NCBI GenBank assembly: GCA_018242045.1
Contig: JAFECR010000014.1
Location: 69,449-133,448 of the forward strand
Source of the DNA: Pseudomonadota bacterium
Lineage (GTDB): Bacteria > Pseudomonadota > Gammaproteobacteria > Berkiellales > Berkiellaceae
Length of the DNA stretch: 64,000 nt
Direction of reading: 5' to 3'
In this document: positions 9,034 to 16,453 of the stretch, piece after piece
How positions within the stretch are numbered: the stretch's first letter is position 1
How the letters are laid out: each line of letters starts with the position of its first letter
Notes under the pieces: generated by a model
The model's database searches: none
What the model saw: the letters and a program-made list of their open reading frames with translations, nothing else
Told to the model about the DNA's origin: nothing
Position numbers and translations under genes: made by a program

Positions 9034-9821
9034 GATTGTCCTTTTAAGTGGATGCCAATGGGAAGCAAGGGGTCATATTTTAAACTAATTTTATTTGCCG
9101 CAAGTTTTCGCAATAAAGGATGAATAACAAAATAATTTTGCCGCTGATCTGTTGTTTGAGATCTGGATTCAATTTTTTTATATTTTTTATAATTAGCAAG
9201 AATAGCACTTAAATTAAAAGCGCGGATGTAGGGATCGAGAATATAATCCATAAAGCATAACTGTTGCTTTTGTAAAGGATAATTAATGGTATGTTCGTAT
9301 TGATAGATAACATCCCCTTTATCTAATTTTTCTGCCATGATAAACGAAGTTGTACCAAGTGAAAAATTATCAAGCAGGCTATAATAAAAACAAGTGCTGC
9401 CTCTAAATTCTGGAATTTTGCCAGGATGAATGTGAATGAATTTTTTATTTAGGCTTAAAATATCTTTTTGCAAAATACCGCCACCACTAAAAACAAAATA
9501 AGGACTGTCACATTGCATTAAGGTGTTTTGCACCGAATCGTGGTTAATATCATGAGTGTCTAATATAAATGATTTTATATTCTTATTTTGGATTAATTCT
9601 TGCAGCAAAATTTGGGTATTGAAAAATTGTTGGTCATAACCATAGCGGGTGGCTTCGGCTTGAATTTGTTCAAAAGGCACACTGTCATTGGAGATATTAT
9701 TCGATAAAATGATAATTTCTTTGGGTAAGCAGTGATTATTGAGGAATGCATTAAGATAAGCTAATGCTCGCATGGAAGGATAAAATAAAAATCCGATGTC
9801 GATTATCTCAGTTTTTTTCAT
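9027..9821 (-). CDS. Formyltransferase-fold protein (Fmt/GART family)
   Basis: A 264-residue protein whose middle matches the N10-formyl-THF-dependent formyltransferase core: HIHPGKIPEFRGST is the loop that is normally N-I/L-H-P-S/G, with the usual P-x-x-R-G after it, and LDKGDVIYQ carries the conserved Asp. The catalytic Asn is replaced by His in the HIHPG motif, while the following His and the Asp are kept. It is too short to be full methionyl-tRNA formyltransferase (about 310-320 residues) and lacks its C-terminal domain. Given the dTDP-amino-sugar genes at 18.3-21.7 kb, sugar N-formylation is an attractive role, but the Asn change makes catalysis uncertain. Confidence 0.65.
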   Translation of the reverse strand: MKKTEIIDIGFLFYPSMRALAYLNAFLNNHCLPKEIIILSNNISNDSVPFEQIQAEATRYGYDQQFFNTQILLQELIQNKNIKSFILDTHDINHDSVQNTLMQCDSPYFVFSGGGILQKDILSLNKKFIHIHPGKIPEFRGSTCFYYSLLDNFSLGTTSFIMAEKLDKGDVIYQYEHTINYPLQKQQLCFMDYILDPYIRAFNLSAILANYKKYKKIESRSQTTDQRQNYFVIHPLLRKLAANKISLKYDPLLPIGIHLKGQSC

Positions 9822-10365
9822 AAATTTGATAAATAATGAATTTTTCTTGTGTTAAGGCTATTTCAAATAGCTTGTTTGCACTTGCAGTTAAAGAAATAGC
9901 AGGGTGCATTAATAAGTCATTTATTTTAAGTGCGGTATTAAGAAAATTTAAATGACAAAATCCTTGTGATGCTAGAATCAGAGAAAGTAAGGACAATGTC
10001 ATACATTGCTCATCAACGCTAAGTTCGCAAGCGGCATCAATGTGACAGGCTTTGGCAAAAAAATCACTTTTAATTGTTTTATTAATAGAAAATGAGGCAT
10101 TGAGTGTTAATAGGAATTGATGATCACTTTGTGAAATAGTGCTGTTACTAAGACATTGTTTCCCTAATGGATATAAATAATGTTCAGCAATAAATCGGCA
10201 AGTATTTGCAATGCTTTCAAGATCTTTTTCAAAAGGCGCTTGACAATGGCTTATTGGCTGGTACCTTGATTCCATTTGGTTTTTAAGACTTAAATCAGGG
10301 TTTTGTAGCCCATAACTGTACTTAAATTGTTGACGAGCGTCACTGAGCACACAGCTTTTAATCAT
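9808..10365 (-). CDS. Hypothetical protein, first gene of the formyltransferase operon
   Basis: 185 residues, no family recognised. It is rich in Cys (about eight), Leu and Ser, with mostly helical-looking sequence and a central hydrophobic stretch (MTLSLLSLILASQGF) that is borderline for a membrane segment. The ATG is at 10363-10365. It overlaps the formyltransferase-like gene by 14 bases, so both are probably co-translated. It is divergent from the capsule transferase-like gene at 10465; a shared promoter region of about 100 bases lies between them. Confidence 0.55.
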   Translation of the reverse strand: MIKSCVLSDARQQFKYSYGLQNPDLSLKNQMESRYQPISHCQAPFEKDLESIANTCRFIAEHYLYPLGKQCLSNSTISQSDHQFLLTLNASFSINKTIKSDFFAKACHIDAACELSVDEQCMTLSLLSLILASQGFCHLNFLNTALKINDLLMHPAISLTASANKLFEIALTQEKFIIYQIYEKN

Positions 10366-10464
10366 CGTTGGTATTGTTGTTTAAAAAGATGAACGTCATT
10401 GTACAAGGTTTATGGAAAATTTAAAGCCAGCGCGAAAGCTAGGCAACTAATTATGGAGTTTTAA

Positions 10465-12456
10465 ATGGCGACGGTTAAACGGATAGGGCAAAGAGGATTA
10501 AACGCACTCAGAAAGTATTTTCCAAGCATCATGAATATGCTTGAAAACTATCAAATTAGCAACTTTAAAGCAGGAATAAAATTAGATGAATTGGTTACAG
10601 GGGTGACAGTCTTTTGGGCCACAGATGCAGGACTTGCGCCACATTTTGTTTCACAATGCATCTTAGCTAAAACATTAAAAGAAAATCATTTTCCCGTTAT
10701 TCTTATCCGTTGCAAGCAAAATTATTCACGTTGTATTGTTATGGAAAGCGTTTCTTTGTCATCGAACAAAGATAAAAAAACGTTAACGCAAAAACAATTG
10801 ATTTGTAATCAATGCCAAAAAAATATGCAGCATATGGCCACACAATATCAATTGCCAATGCTTGATTTAGAAGATTTATTAGAAGTAAGTATGACTGATC
10901 TTGAAAAGTGTTTACCTCAAGATATTGATGCGTTGGTTAATTTCAGCTATGAGGGCCTTCATATTGGGAAAATTTGCGCAGGAGAAGTCATAAGAACACG
11001 TAAAAAAAATGCACTTGATTTTGTCAATCCCGAGGAATGCGCTGCTTTGAGACAATATATATTAAGCGCATTAACCAATTATCTGGCATTTAAAAAATTG
11101 AGCAGTATTGTGAAAGTAGGGCATGTTGCTTTTTATGGTGATTATGCGCCCATCATTCCGGTTGCTTATTTGGCACATCAAAATAAAATTCCTGTCACGA
11201 ATATTGCCAATGCGTCTATTGGCAATGTTAAAAGAAGCCAGGTAGTGCTGATGAGCGCCTATAGTGCTCATGACTATTTTTTAAGGCTAAAACACTGGGA
11301 GGAAATGAAACAGTATCCTCTGACGCCTGGCCAGGTTATTGATATCAGTAAAGATCTTTTTGAGCGCTTTTATAGCAATTTGTTCACGGTATTTTCTCCT
11401 AATAAAACACAATTTGCGCAAGATTTATTGGCCCAATTTAAGTTGAATCCATCTCGCAAGACAATAGTGGCTTTTACAAGTAGCTTAGATGAAGTTTTTG
11501 CTGTTAGGCTTCAGTATGAGGGCGTGGGCTTGAATGTGGAAGCTTTTTCAGATACTGGTCCCTTTAAAAATCAAATTGATTGGTTAAAACATTTAAGCGA
11601 ATATGTGGAACATCATGATGAATATCAACTGCTAATTCGGATCCATCCTCGTGAAGGTTTTGATGGATACCAAGTTATCGAGTCGGAACATTTAATGGCT
11701 TTACGCCAAGCATTTGCTGATAAGCAATATCAACATGTTCACATTATTTGGCCTTGTGATAAAATTTCAAGCTATGATTTAGCAGAAATTGCTGATTTAG
11801 TGGTTGTTGCTTGGACTTCATTGGGGCTTGAAGTTGCAAGACTTGGCGTGCCAGTTTTAGCTGCCTTTAGATATACCGCATATCCCTTTGGTGAATTTAT
11901 TCATTGGCAGGCAACAAAAGATGCTTATTTTAATGAAATTGAAAAATTGACCCAATATCAAGCAACTTCCTTAAGCACTATTCTTTATGCTTATCGATGG
12001 TTTTATATCCAACGCCTTGGGGCAAGTGTTGATATTCAAGATATGGCTCCCTATCATGATTTTAATACGCTACCTGAATTTAAGATGCCAGCACATGCTG
12101 ATAAAATTGTCGAAGTATTTACTCAAAATAAATCATTATTTGAGACAAATATGTCTATGCAAAAATCTAATTTGGCTGAGCAAGAAGAGCATATGCTTAA
12201 AGCGCAAATGCGAAAATCTTTATTTTTTATCTTGACAGGTTGCGTATTGGAATCAGATTATCAATTTGTGTTGTTTAATAATGAGGAAATGGATATATCG
12301 CTAGCCAAACAATATTATGAAGCACAATTTGCAACCAATCACACCCCCCACATTCTTTTTAGTATTAAAGCAGGGAATATTTTATTGGTCGACAAAGCGC
12401 ATTCTTTTGTAAAATACTCTCCAATGGCGGCTAGGCTTGCACAAATGTTAGCTTAG
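10465..12456 (+). CDS. Capsule-polysaccharide transferase-like protein (KpsC/KpsS-type fold)
   Basis: 663 residues. The segment from about residue 330 to 490 has the GT-B/Capsule_synth pattern: LIRIHPREGFDG, then IWPCDKISSYDLAEIADLVV, then WTSLGLEVARLGVPVLAAFR, which corresponds to the nucleotide-binding half of KpsC/KpsS-like beta-Kdo transferases and relatives. The N-terminal 300 residues are less conserved and include a Cys-x2-Cys pair (CNQCQK). No transmembrane segments, so a cytoplasmic or peripheral enzyme. ATG 10465 has TATGGAG upstream. It stands alone between the divergent trio and a repeat region. A true KpsS would imply a lipid-linked capsule, but no kps export genes are present, so the exact acceptor and donor are unknown. 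Confidence 0.65.
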   Translation: MATVKRIGQRGLNALRKYFPSIMNMLENYQISNFKAGIKLDELVTGVTVFWATDAGLAPHFVSQCILAKTLKENHFPVILIRCKQNYSRCIVMESVSLSSNKDKKTLTQKQLICNQCQKNMQHMATQYQLPMLDLEDLLEVSMTDLEKCLPQDIDALVNFSYEGLHIGKICAGEVIRTRKKNALDFVNPEECAALRQYILSALTNYLAFKKLSSIVKVGHVAFYGDYAPIIPVAYLAHQNKIPVTNIANASIGNVKRSQVVLMSAYSAHDYFLRLKHWEEMKQYPLTPGQVIDISKDLFERFYSNLFTVFSPNKTQFAQDLLAQFKLNPSRKTIVAFTSSLDEVFAVRLQYEGVGLNVEAFSDTGPFKNQIDWLKHLSEYVEHHDEYQLLIRIHPREGFDGYQVIESEHLMALRQAFADKQYQHVHIIWPCDKISSYDLAEIADLVVVAWTSLGLEVARLGVPVLAAFRYTAYPFGEFIHWQATKDAYFNEIEKLTQYQATSLSTILYAYRWFYIQRLGASVDIQDMAPYHDFNTLPEFKMPAHADKIVEVFTQNKSLFETNMSMQKSNLAEQEEHMLKAQMRKSLFFILTGCVLESDYQFVLFNNEEMDISLAKQYYEAQFATNHTPHILFSIKAGNILLVDKAHSFVKYSPMAARLAQMLA

Positions 12457-12846
12457 AATGGAAGTCAACATGCTTGTTTTTTTAGATTATAGACTTAGAT
12501 AGGGCCTGTTGACGTTTTGCTGCCGAACTCACTGCCTACTTATCGCGGCTTGTCCGGCTTTGTTGCAGATTTCTTCCTGCCTGCGCGGTATCCAGTATGA
12601 AGCGCCAAATAAAAAAAGACTCCTAGATAGGGGTAATTGCAACAATCTTTCTATGAATTTCATAGACGTAACTCCGAATATGTCCGACTTTTTCGGGGTA
12701 TAGTCTATTTATTAGTTTAGAAAAATAGACGTATCTGAGATCCTAAAAGGCAGGCTCTTGAACTTCAACCCGAAAAGTTCGAAAATCGTCCAATTCGGAG
12801 AGCCAACATAAACAGAATTAGTTTGTAGGTGCTTGTACAGGAAGTC
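12457..12846. other. Gene-free repeat-rich stretch
   Basis: No convincing gene. It contains the first copy of a roughly 100-bp direct repeat (12501-12596), an inverted repeat GTCTATTT / AAATAGAC at 12703-12730 (8-bp stem, 12-base loop), and a GAACTT / AAGTTC pair near 12760. The short open frames here have no ribosome-binding site and no recognisable product. Confidence 0.6.
12501..12596 (+). repeat. Direct repeat, copy 1 (partner at 13276-13389)
   Basis: Begins AGGGCCTGTTGACGTTTTGC and ends CGCGGTATCCAGT. It matches the second copy almost base for base apart from scattered substitutions and a block of about 20 bases absent here near the right end. The two copies flank the double-glycine-leader peptide gene. 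The GGGCCTGTTGAC end looks like an insertion-sequence terminus, but no inverted partner was seen. Confidence 0.85.
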
Positions 12847-13158
12847 TTAACGAACCGGGCAGCTAGAATAAGAGTACCAGCAGAGTCCTATTGCTCCAAA
12901 AGTCATCCCAAGACCGAACCCGGGTGTTGCAACAAAAATCGCTACACTAAGAGGTACTGCCATGCTTACAAGTGCTATTGTACCTAATATTTGGTTATAA
13001 AATAAATTATCACCGGTTATATCAACGCCGTGCATCGAAAGAATGTTATGATTTGTCATACCACCAATGGTTGCAAGTAAATCTGCATCAGGCGCAATAG
13101 CATACGTGCACCTGCCACCGGTAATATATTGTAATTCTTGCGTCGAAATTATCTTCAC
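12847..13158 (-). CDS. Double-glycine-leader peptide, bacteriocin-like
   Basis: 103 residues starting at GTG 13158. The first 15 residues form a typical double-glycine leader (TQELQYITGG), the type removed by C39-peptidase ABC exporters. The mature part would be about 88 residues, with three Cys, many Gly, and a long hydrophobic segment near the C-terminus (ALVSMAVPLSVAIFV then GFGLGMTFGAIGL), as in pore-forming class II bacteriocins and microcins. A strong predicted promoter lies at 13193-13221 and AAGG 8-9 bases before the GTG can serve as ribosome-binding site. No immunity gene or C39 exporter is in the window. It lies between two direct repeats next to IS remains, which suggests acquisition. 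Confidence 0.65.
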   Translation of the reverse strand: MKIISTQELQYITGGRCTYAIAPDADLLATIGGMTNHNILSMHGVDITGDNLFYNQILGTIALVSMAVPLSVAIFVATPGFGLGMTFGAIGLCWYSYSSCPVR

Positions 13159-13192
13159 ATCATCTAACCTTGAGGTTAACCCTGAAGTAAGA

Positions 13193-13221
13193 ATAATAAC
13201 CTATAGAATGCCAAGTAACAA
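13193..13221 (-). promoter_or_regulatory. Predicted sigma-70 promoter for the double-glycine peptide gene
   Basis: On the reverse strand TTGTTA, a 17-base spacer and TATTAT form a near-consensus promoter about 35 bases upstream of the GTG start codon. Confidence 0.65.
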
Positions 13222-13275
13222 TACCTTCCTCACCATTAATGGTAATCTTCAAAAACTGTGAAAATCGGCAAAAGT

Positions 13276-13389
13276 AGGGCCTGTTGACGTTTTGCAGTCC
13301 AACGCACTGCTTACTTACCGCGGCTTGTCCGGCTTTGTTACAGATTTCTTCCTTGTGCCTACTTATCGCGCGCATGCGCGGTATCCAGT
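13276..13389 (+). repeat. Direct repeat, copy 2 (partner at 12501-12596)
   Basis: Same orientation as copy 1, starting AGGGCCTGTTGACG and ending GCGGTATCCAGT. It carries about 20 additional bases near the right end (containing CTACTTATCGCGCGCATG), part of which repeats an internal segment of the element itself. Confidence 0.85.
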
Positions 13390-13473
13390 TAAATTATTTC
13401 ACTCTTGGACAAACCTAATGAATTAATTTTATTCATAGCCTAACAGCGCATTCATAAATCGGTTTGTTGATTA

Positions 13474-13686
13474 TTCAATTAAACCAGCAGTAGCTCTAAG
13501 CGGTAATCTAAATAATTACCTCAGTGTTAAAGCACAAAGAATAACCATGTCAGCGTATTTTTGATTGCCATGCGAATTATCAGAATCTTTAGCTGACCAG
13601 CTTGATATCACTTCTTCTGAAAACCAAAAAGTTAAGCTTCCACGTTGTATCCATGATTTGTTATAGTTTGACCAGTTGCGAACACA
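13474..13686 (-). pseudogene. Decayed IS5-family transposase N-terminal fragment
   Basis: The reverse-strand translation gives RNWSNYNKSWIQRGSLTFWF, then a KYADMVILCALTLR segment, an in-frame TAA at 13516-13518, then LFRLPLRATAGLIE and a second TAA at 13471-13473. This is the conserved N-terminal region of IS5/IS903-type DDE transposases (N-W-x-x-Y-N, R-G-S-L-T-x-W, RLPLR). The initiator region and the catalytic domain are missing. The fragment abuts the CDP-amidate kinase start, so an insertion and decay event shaped this junction. Confidence 0.75.
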
Positions 13687-13705
13687 GCAAAATGGAAAGT
13701 ATATT

Positions 13706-14224
13706 ATGGTGATATGGGTAATTGGGTTATCAGGCGCCGGCAAAACAACCATCGGTAAAGCGCTCGCCACACTTTGGAAGAAAACCAGTCCAAATACGGT
13801 TTTTTTGGATGGTGATATGATCCGATATATTATTGGCGATAATTTAGGTCACACCTTAGCAGATAGGGAACGCAATGGTTGGCGGGTATGTCGATTGTGC
13901 GAACATCTAGATAACGAAGGTTTAAACGTTGTTTGTAGTGTGGTTTCGCTTTTTCCAGAGCAAAGAGCATGGAACCGTCAAAAATATTCTTCGTATTTTG
14001 AGGTATATGTTAAAGTTCCTATTTCCGAGTTATGCAACAGAGATCAAAAAGGGATTTACAGTGGTTTTTTAGAGAAAAAAATTGTGAATGTTGCTGGGCT
14101 TGATCTTCCTTTTAATGAGCCCAGCGCAGACATGGTTATTGAGAATAGCGAACCATTTATTTCGCCCCACCAACTTGCCCAGAACATTTTAGAAAAAGCG
14201 CAGAGCTTTGCGCTTATCAAGTAG
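13706..14224 (+). CDS. CDP-amidate kinase-like (APS kinase family) protein
   Basis: 172 residues of the adenylylsulfate-kinase family. It has the P-loop GLSGAGKTT (6-14), FLDGDMIR, a DRERNGWR segment and a DQKGIYSG segment. In C. jejuni the APS-kinase homologue Cj1415 phosphorylates CDP-amidate at the 3' position; the other three enzymes of that pathway are at 89-4406, and no ATP sulfurylase is present, so the amidate substrate is favoured over APS. ATG 13706 with GGAAAG about 8 bases upstream is preferred to the TTG at 13676. It overlaps the converging F-box gene by 8 bases. It is separated from its partners by 9.3 kb and bordered by an IS remnant, suggesting rearrangement. Confidence 0.72.
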   Translation: MVIWVIGLSGAGKTTIGKALATLWKKTSPNTVFLDGDMIRYIIGDNLGHTLADRERNGWRVCRLCEHLDNEGLNVVCSVVSLFPEQRAWNRQKYSSYFEVYVKVPISELCNRDQKGIYSGFLEKKIVNVAGLDLPFNEPSADMVIENSEPFISPHQLAQNILEKAQSFALIK

Positions 14225-16247
14225 AAGACTTATTGATTTCAACTTTTGCTTTATCATTTACTTCAGTACTTTCCTTTTCAGTTTGAGAAGCATTTATTGC
14301 TTGCATTGCGGGTGTAAAAGTGAGGGAGGCGGCACTTATTTGCAAGCTTTCATTCTTCAAATGATTTTCTAGTGTTGTTACAAGTCTATCAAGGCAATTG
14401 CTTTTAGCGATATCTCTAGCATTTTTCACATCATTAAGAGATATCTGCTTAGTTGCTAACAAATCTTCAACAATATTAAGGTGAGAATTTGCAAAATTAT
14501 ATTCTATAGCATCAAATAGCGCTTTAGACTTATGTTGAGCGCTAATGCTGGGATGGTGGATGATAGCGTTTAATAAATTATGGTCAGCTGATTTTGCTGC
14601 TACGGTTAAAATTTCAGGATAAAAATCTGGTAGATAAGGTATCATCTCTAGATTAATAATGGAGGTGGATAGAAAATTGGTCGCAACATTACGTGGCATG
14701 AGCCCTTTTTTTATTAAACGAATAATTATCTTTTCAAAATTAGATGTTAGATTTAATTCATCTACTTTATTTTCAAGAGAATCTAACAAATGATTTATAA
14801 TTTCCCTATCATTTCTGCAGTTTGCAACAAAATTTGCACATTCTAAGGCATCTTGAGAAAGTTTATGACGAAGCATGAATGTTTGAATTTCTTTAAGCGT
14901 GCCTAATGCGACAAGTTCTAGCAGTTGCAATTCCTCGTTCCACAATTGATTATTGTTCTTCATCAAATCGATAAATTCTTCTGCATTTCCTTGTATTAGT
15001 GCATAAGCAAAAGCTTCTCTTTTACATTGCCAGGAAATTTCAGGGTTATCAATCAGTTTCTTTCCTATGCTAGCATGGCCAGTAAGAAGTAATACTGTTT
15101 TGTATGGCCATGAAAGTTTAGATAAATAAACATCAAGTATTTCTTCTGTTAACCTTTGGTCTTGAATGAGATTGAAAATATATATTTCAGGGGTTTGGTA
15201 TTTTTCAAGACATTTTTTGAGTTCCGATATGGGATCTTTTGCATTAGCAACAGAAATTAAATGTGTTTCGGGCAGTTTTTCATCAAATAGGTATGGCTGT
15301 ATCCACTTAACATCATTGTGACAAGCATTTCCAAGCAAAAGTAATTTAGTTTTTTTTCGCAATCCTTGAAAAAAAGATTTTAATTGTTCATTATCAGTCA
15401 GATTAATATTATCATATTCTAAAATGTTTCCAACTTTTTCAAGATCAAAATAGAAATGATTAATTAAATACATTGCCACTTTTAAATGGTTACCGATAAG
15501 TGCGGCAGTAAATGCCTCAGCTTTATCACAATCATCAAAGCTTAACAATTTTTCATCTTCAATTTTTGGCCATGAACACATCGCCTTTACTATATTTGTT
15601 TTTCCATACGCTGCAATCTTGGTAAGTAACTTCTCCTGGTCCTCTTCTTCAAAATTAGCATTCTCATCATTATCATATTTTTCTTTTAGACATAGCACTG
15701 TTTGCAAACAGCCGTTTTCAGCAGCGATTAGAAATGCCTTCAAATATATTCGGTTATAAAAATAGTTATCTTGAAGTTCAGGAAGAGGATGCCCATTTAC
15801 AAGATATAACGCCCACAGCTTTTCTTGATTCTTTACATTCTCATCCACAGTAATAATTTTACTATTTCCACTCAGTGCTTCTAGCACAATATTAAAAGGA
15901 ATAGTCGTTTTGCCTTTGCTATATCTTTGTTTATGGTAATGGCTGATTTTAGAAAGAAGCATAATAGGCGAATCATTAAATATTGTAGGATGTAGTCTTT
16001 CTAAATAAGGAAAATATTTCTGCATTAATTCTTGAGAAAAAGACCAGTTTAAATTTCTCCATAATTTGCTAACTTGGCTAATTATATTTATCTGCTTATA
16101 CGGTGAAAAAAATTTAAATATATGCCGTAAAATGTCGACAGGTAGATGATTTAAAGATAGCGTATTTAAAGGTAGGTGATCTTCTGTTCGTTGCTTTTTT
16201 ACTGCAAAGGATGAATTGTCATCTGTAGATTCAATGCCGCGTTTCAT
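14217..16247 (-). CDS. F-box protein with ankyrin-like repeats, effector candidate
   Basis: 676 residues. Residues 33-70 match an F-box (LNHLPVDILRHIFKFF, then VSKLWRNLNW), the motif that binds Skp1 in eukaryotic SCF ubiquitin ligases. Downstream are loosely ankyrin-like helix pairs (AAENGCLQTVLCL; ALIGNHLKVAMYL), likely a substrate-binding scaffold. The N-terminus has two basic clusters, Lys2-Arg3 and KKQR at 17-20, spaced like a bipartite nuclear localisation signal. No signal peptide or membrane segment. Such domain architecture is known from translocated effectors of Legionella relatives; translocation here is inference. A near-consensus promoter lies at 16280-16308 and AGGA precedes the ATG. 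Confidence 0.75.
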   Translation of the reverse strand: MKRGIESTDDNSSFAVKKQRTEDHLPLNTLSLNHLPVDILRHIFKFFSPYKQINIISQVSKLWRNLNWSFSQELMQKYFPYLERLHPTIFNDSPIMLLSKISHYHKQRYSKGKTTIPFNIVLEALSGNSKIITVDENVKNQEKLWALYLVNGHPLPELQDNYFYNRIYLKAFLIAAENGCLQTVLCLKEKYDNDENANFEEEDQEKLLTKIAAYGKTNIVKAMCSWPKIEDEKLLSFDDCDKAEAFTAALIGNHLKVAMYLINHFYFDLEKVGNILEYDNINLTDNEQLKSFFQGLRKKTKLLLLGNACHNDVKWIQPYLFDEKLPETHLISVANAKDPISELKKCLEKYQTPEIYIFNLIQDQRLTEEILDVYLSKLSWPYKTVLLLTGHASIGKKLIDNPEISWQCKREAFAYALIQGNAEEFIDLMKNNNQLWNEELQLLELVALGTLKEIQTFMLRHKLSQDALECANFVANCRNDREIINHLLDSLENKVDELNLTSNFEKIIIRLIKKGLMPRNVATNFLSTSIINLEMIPYLPDFYPEILTVAAKSADHNLLNAIIHHPSISAQHKSKALFDAIEYNFANSHLNIVEDLLATKQISLNDVKNARDIAKSNCLDRLVTTLENHLKNESLQISAASLTFTPAMQAINASQTEKESTEVNDKAKVEINKSST

Positions 16248-16279
16248 ATTTATATCCTAGATAGATAACTAAGAAGTTG

Positions 16280-16308
16280 ATTTTACATCTTAGAAAACTA
16301 GATTTCAA
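16280..16308 (-). promoter_or_regulatory. Predicted sigma-70 promoter of the F-box gene
   Basis: Reverse strand TTGAAA, a 17-base spacer and TAAAAT. The start of transcription would fall about 25 bases before the ATG at 16247. Confidence 0.65.
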
Positions 16309-16453
16309 CTAAGAGGAGACAAAATAGGGATCTCAACGGGCATTCAAGAGATAAAGAGAGCATTTACAGGGATAAGCTGCGTTAAATTTTTTTCTCATGT
16401 TAAGATGGCTCAAAGCGAATAAAGTAATTTGTCATGTAACTTGATTGTAAAAA

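Larger units (their letters stand above)
13159..13705. other. Gene-free stretch with promoter, repeat and IS remnant
   Basis: No intact gene. From left to right it holds the reverse-strand promoter for the double-glycine peptide (13193-13221), the second direct repeat (13276-13389) and a decayed IS5-type transposase fragment on the reverse strand (13474-13686), which runs to within 20 bases of the CDP-amidate kinase start. Confidence 0.7.

Noticed and set aside
12509-12703. Open frame of 64 codons within and after the first direct repeat
   Set aside because: No ribosome-binding site, low-complexity Cys-rich translation derived from a repeat that also occurs, with changes, at 13276.
13160-13375. 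Reverse-strand open frame across the second direct repeat
   Set aside because: It runs through the predicted promoter of the double-glycine peptide gene and is mostly repeat sequence; no family recognised.
12501-13389. Repeats interpreted as attL/attR of an integrated element
   Set aside because: The repeats are about 100 bp and diverged, with no integrase or tRNA nearby.
13516-13770. 84-codon reverse-strand frame considered as an intact gene
   Set aside because: Its first 28 codons are antisense of the kinase P-loop region and the rest is the decayed transposase; called as pseudogene instead.
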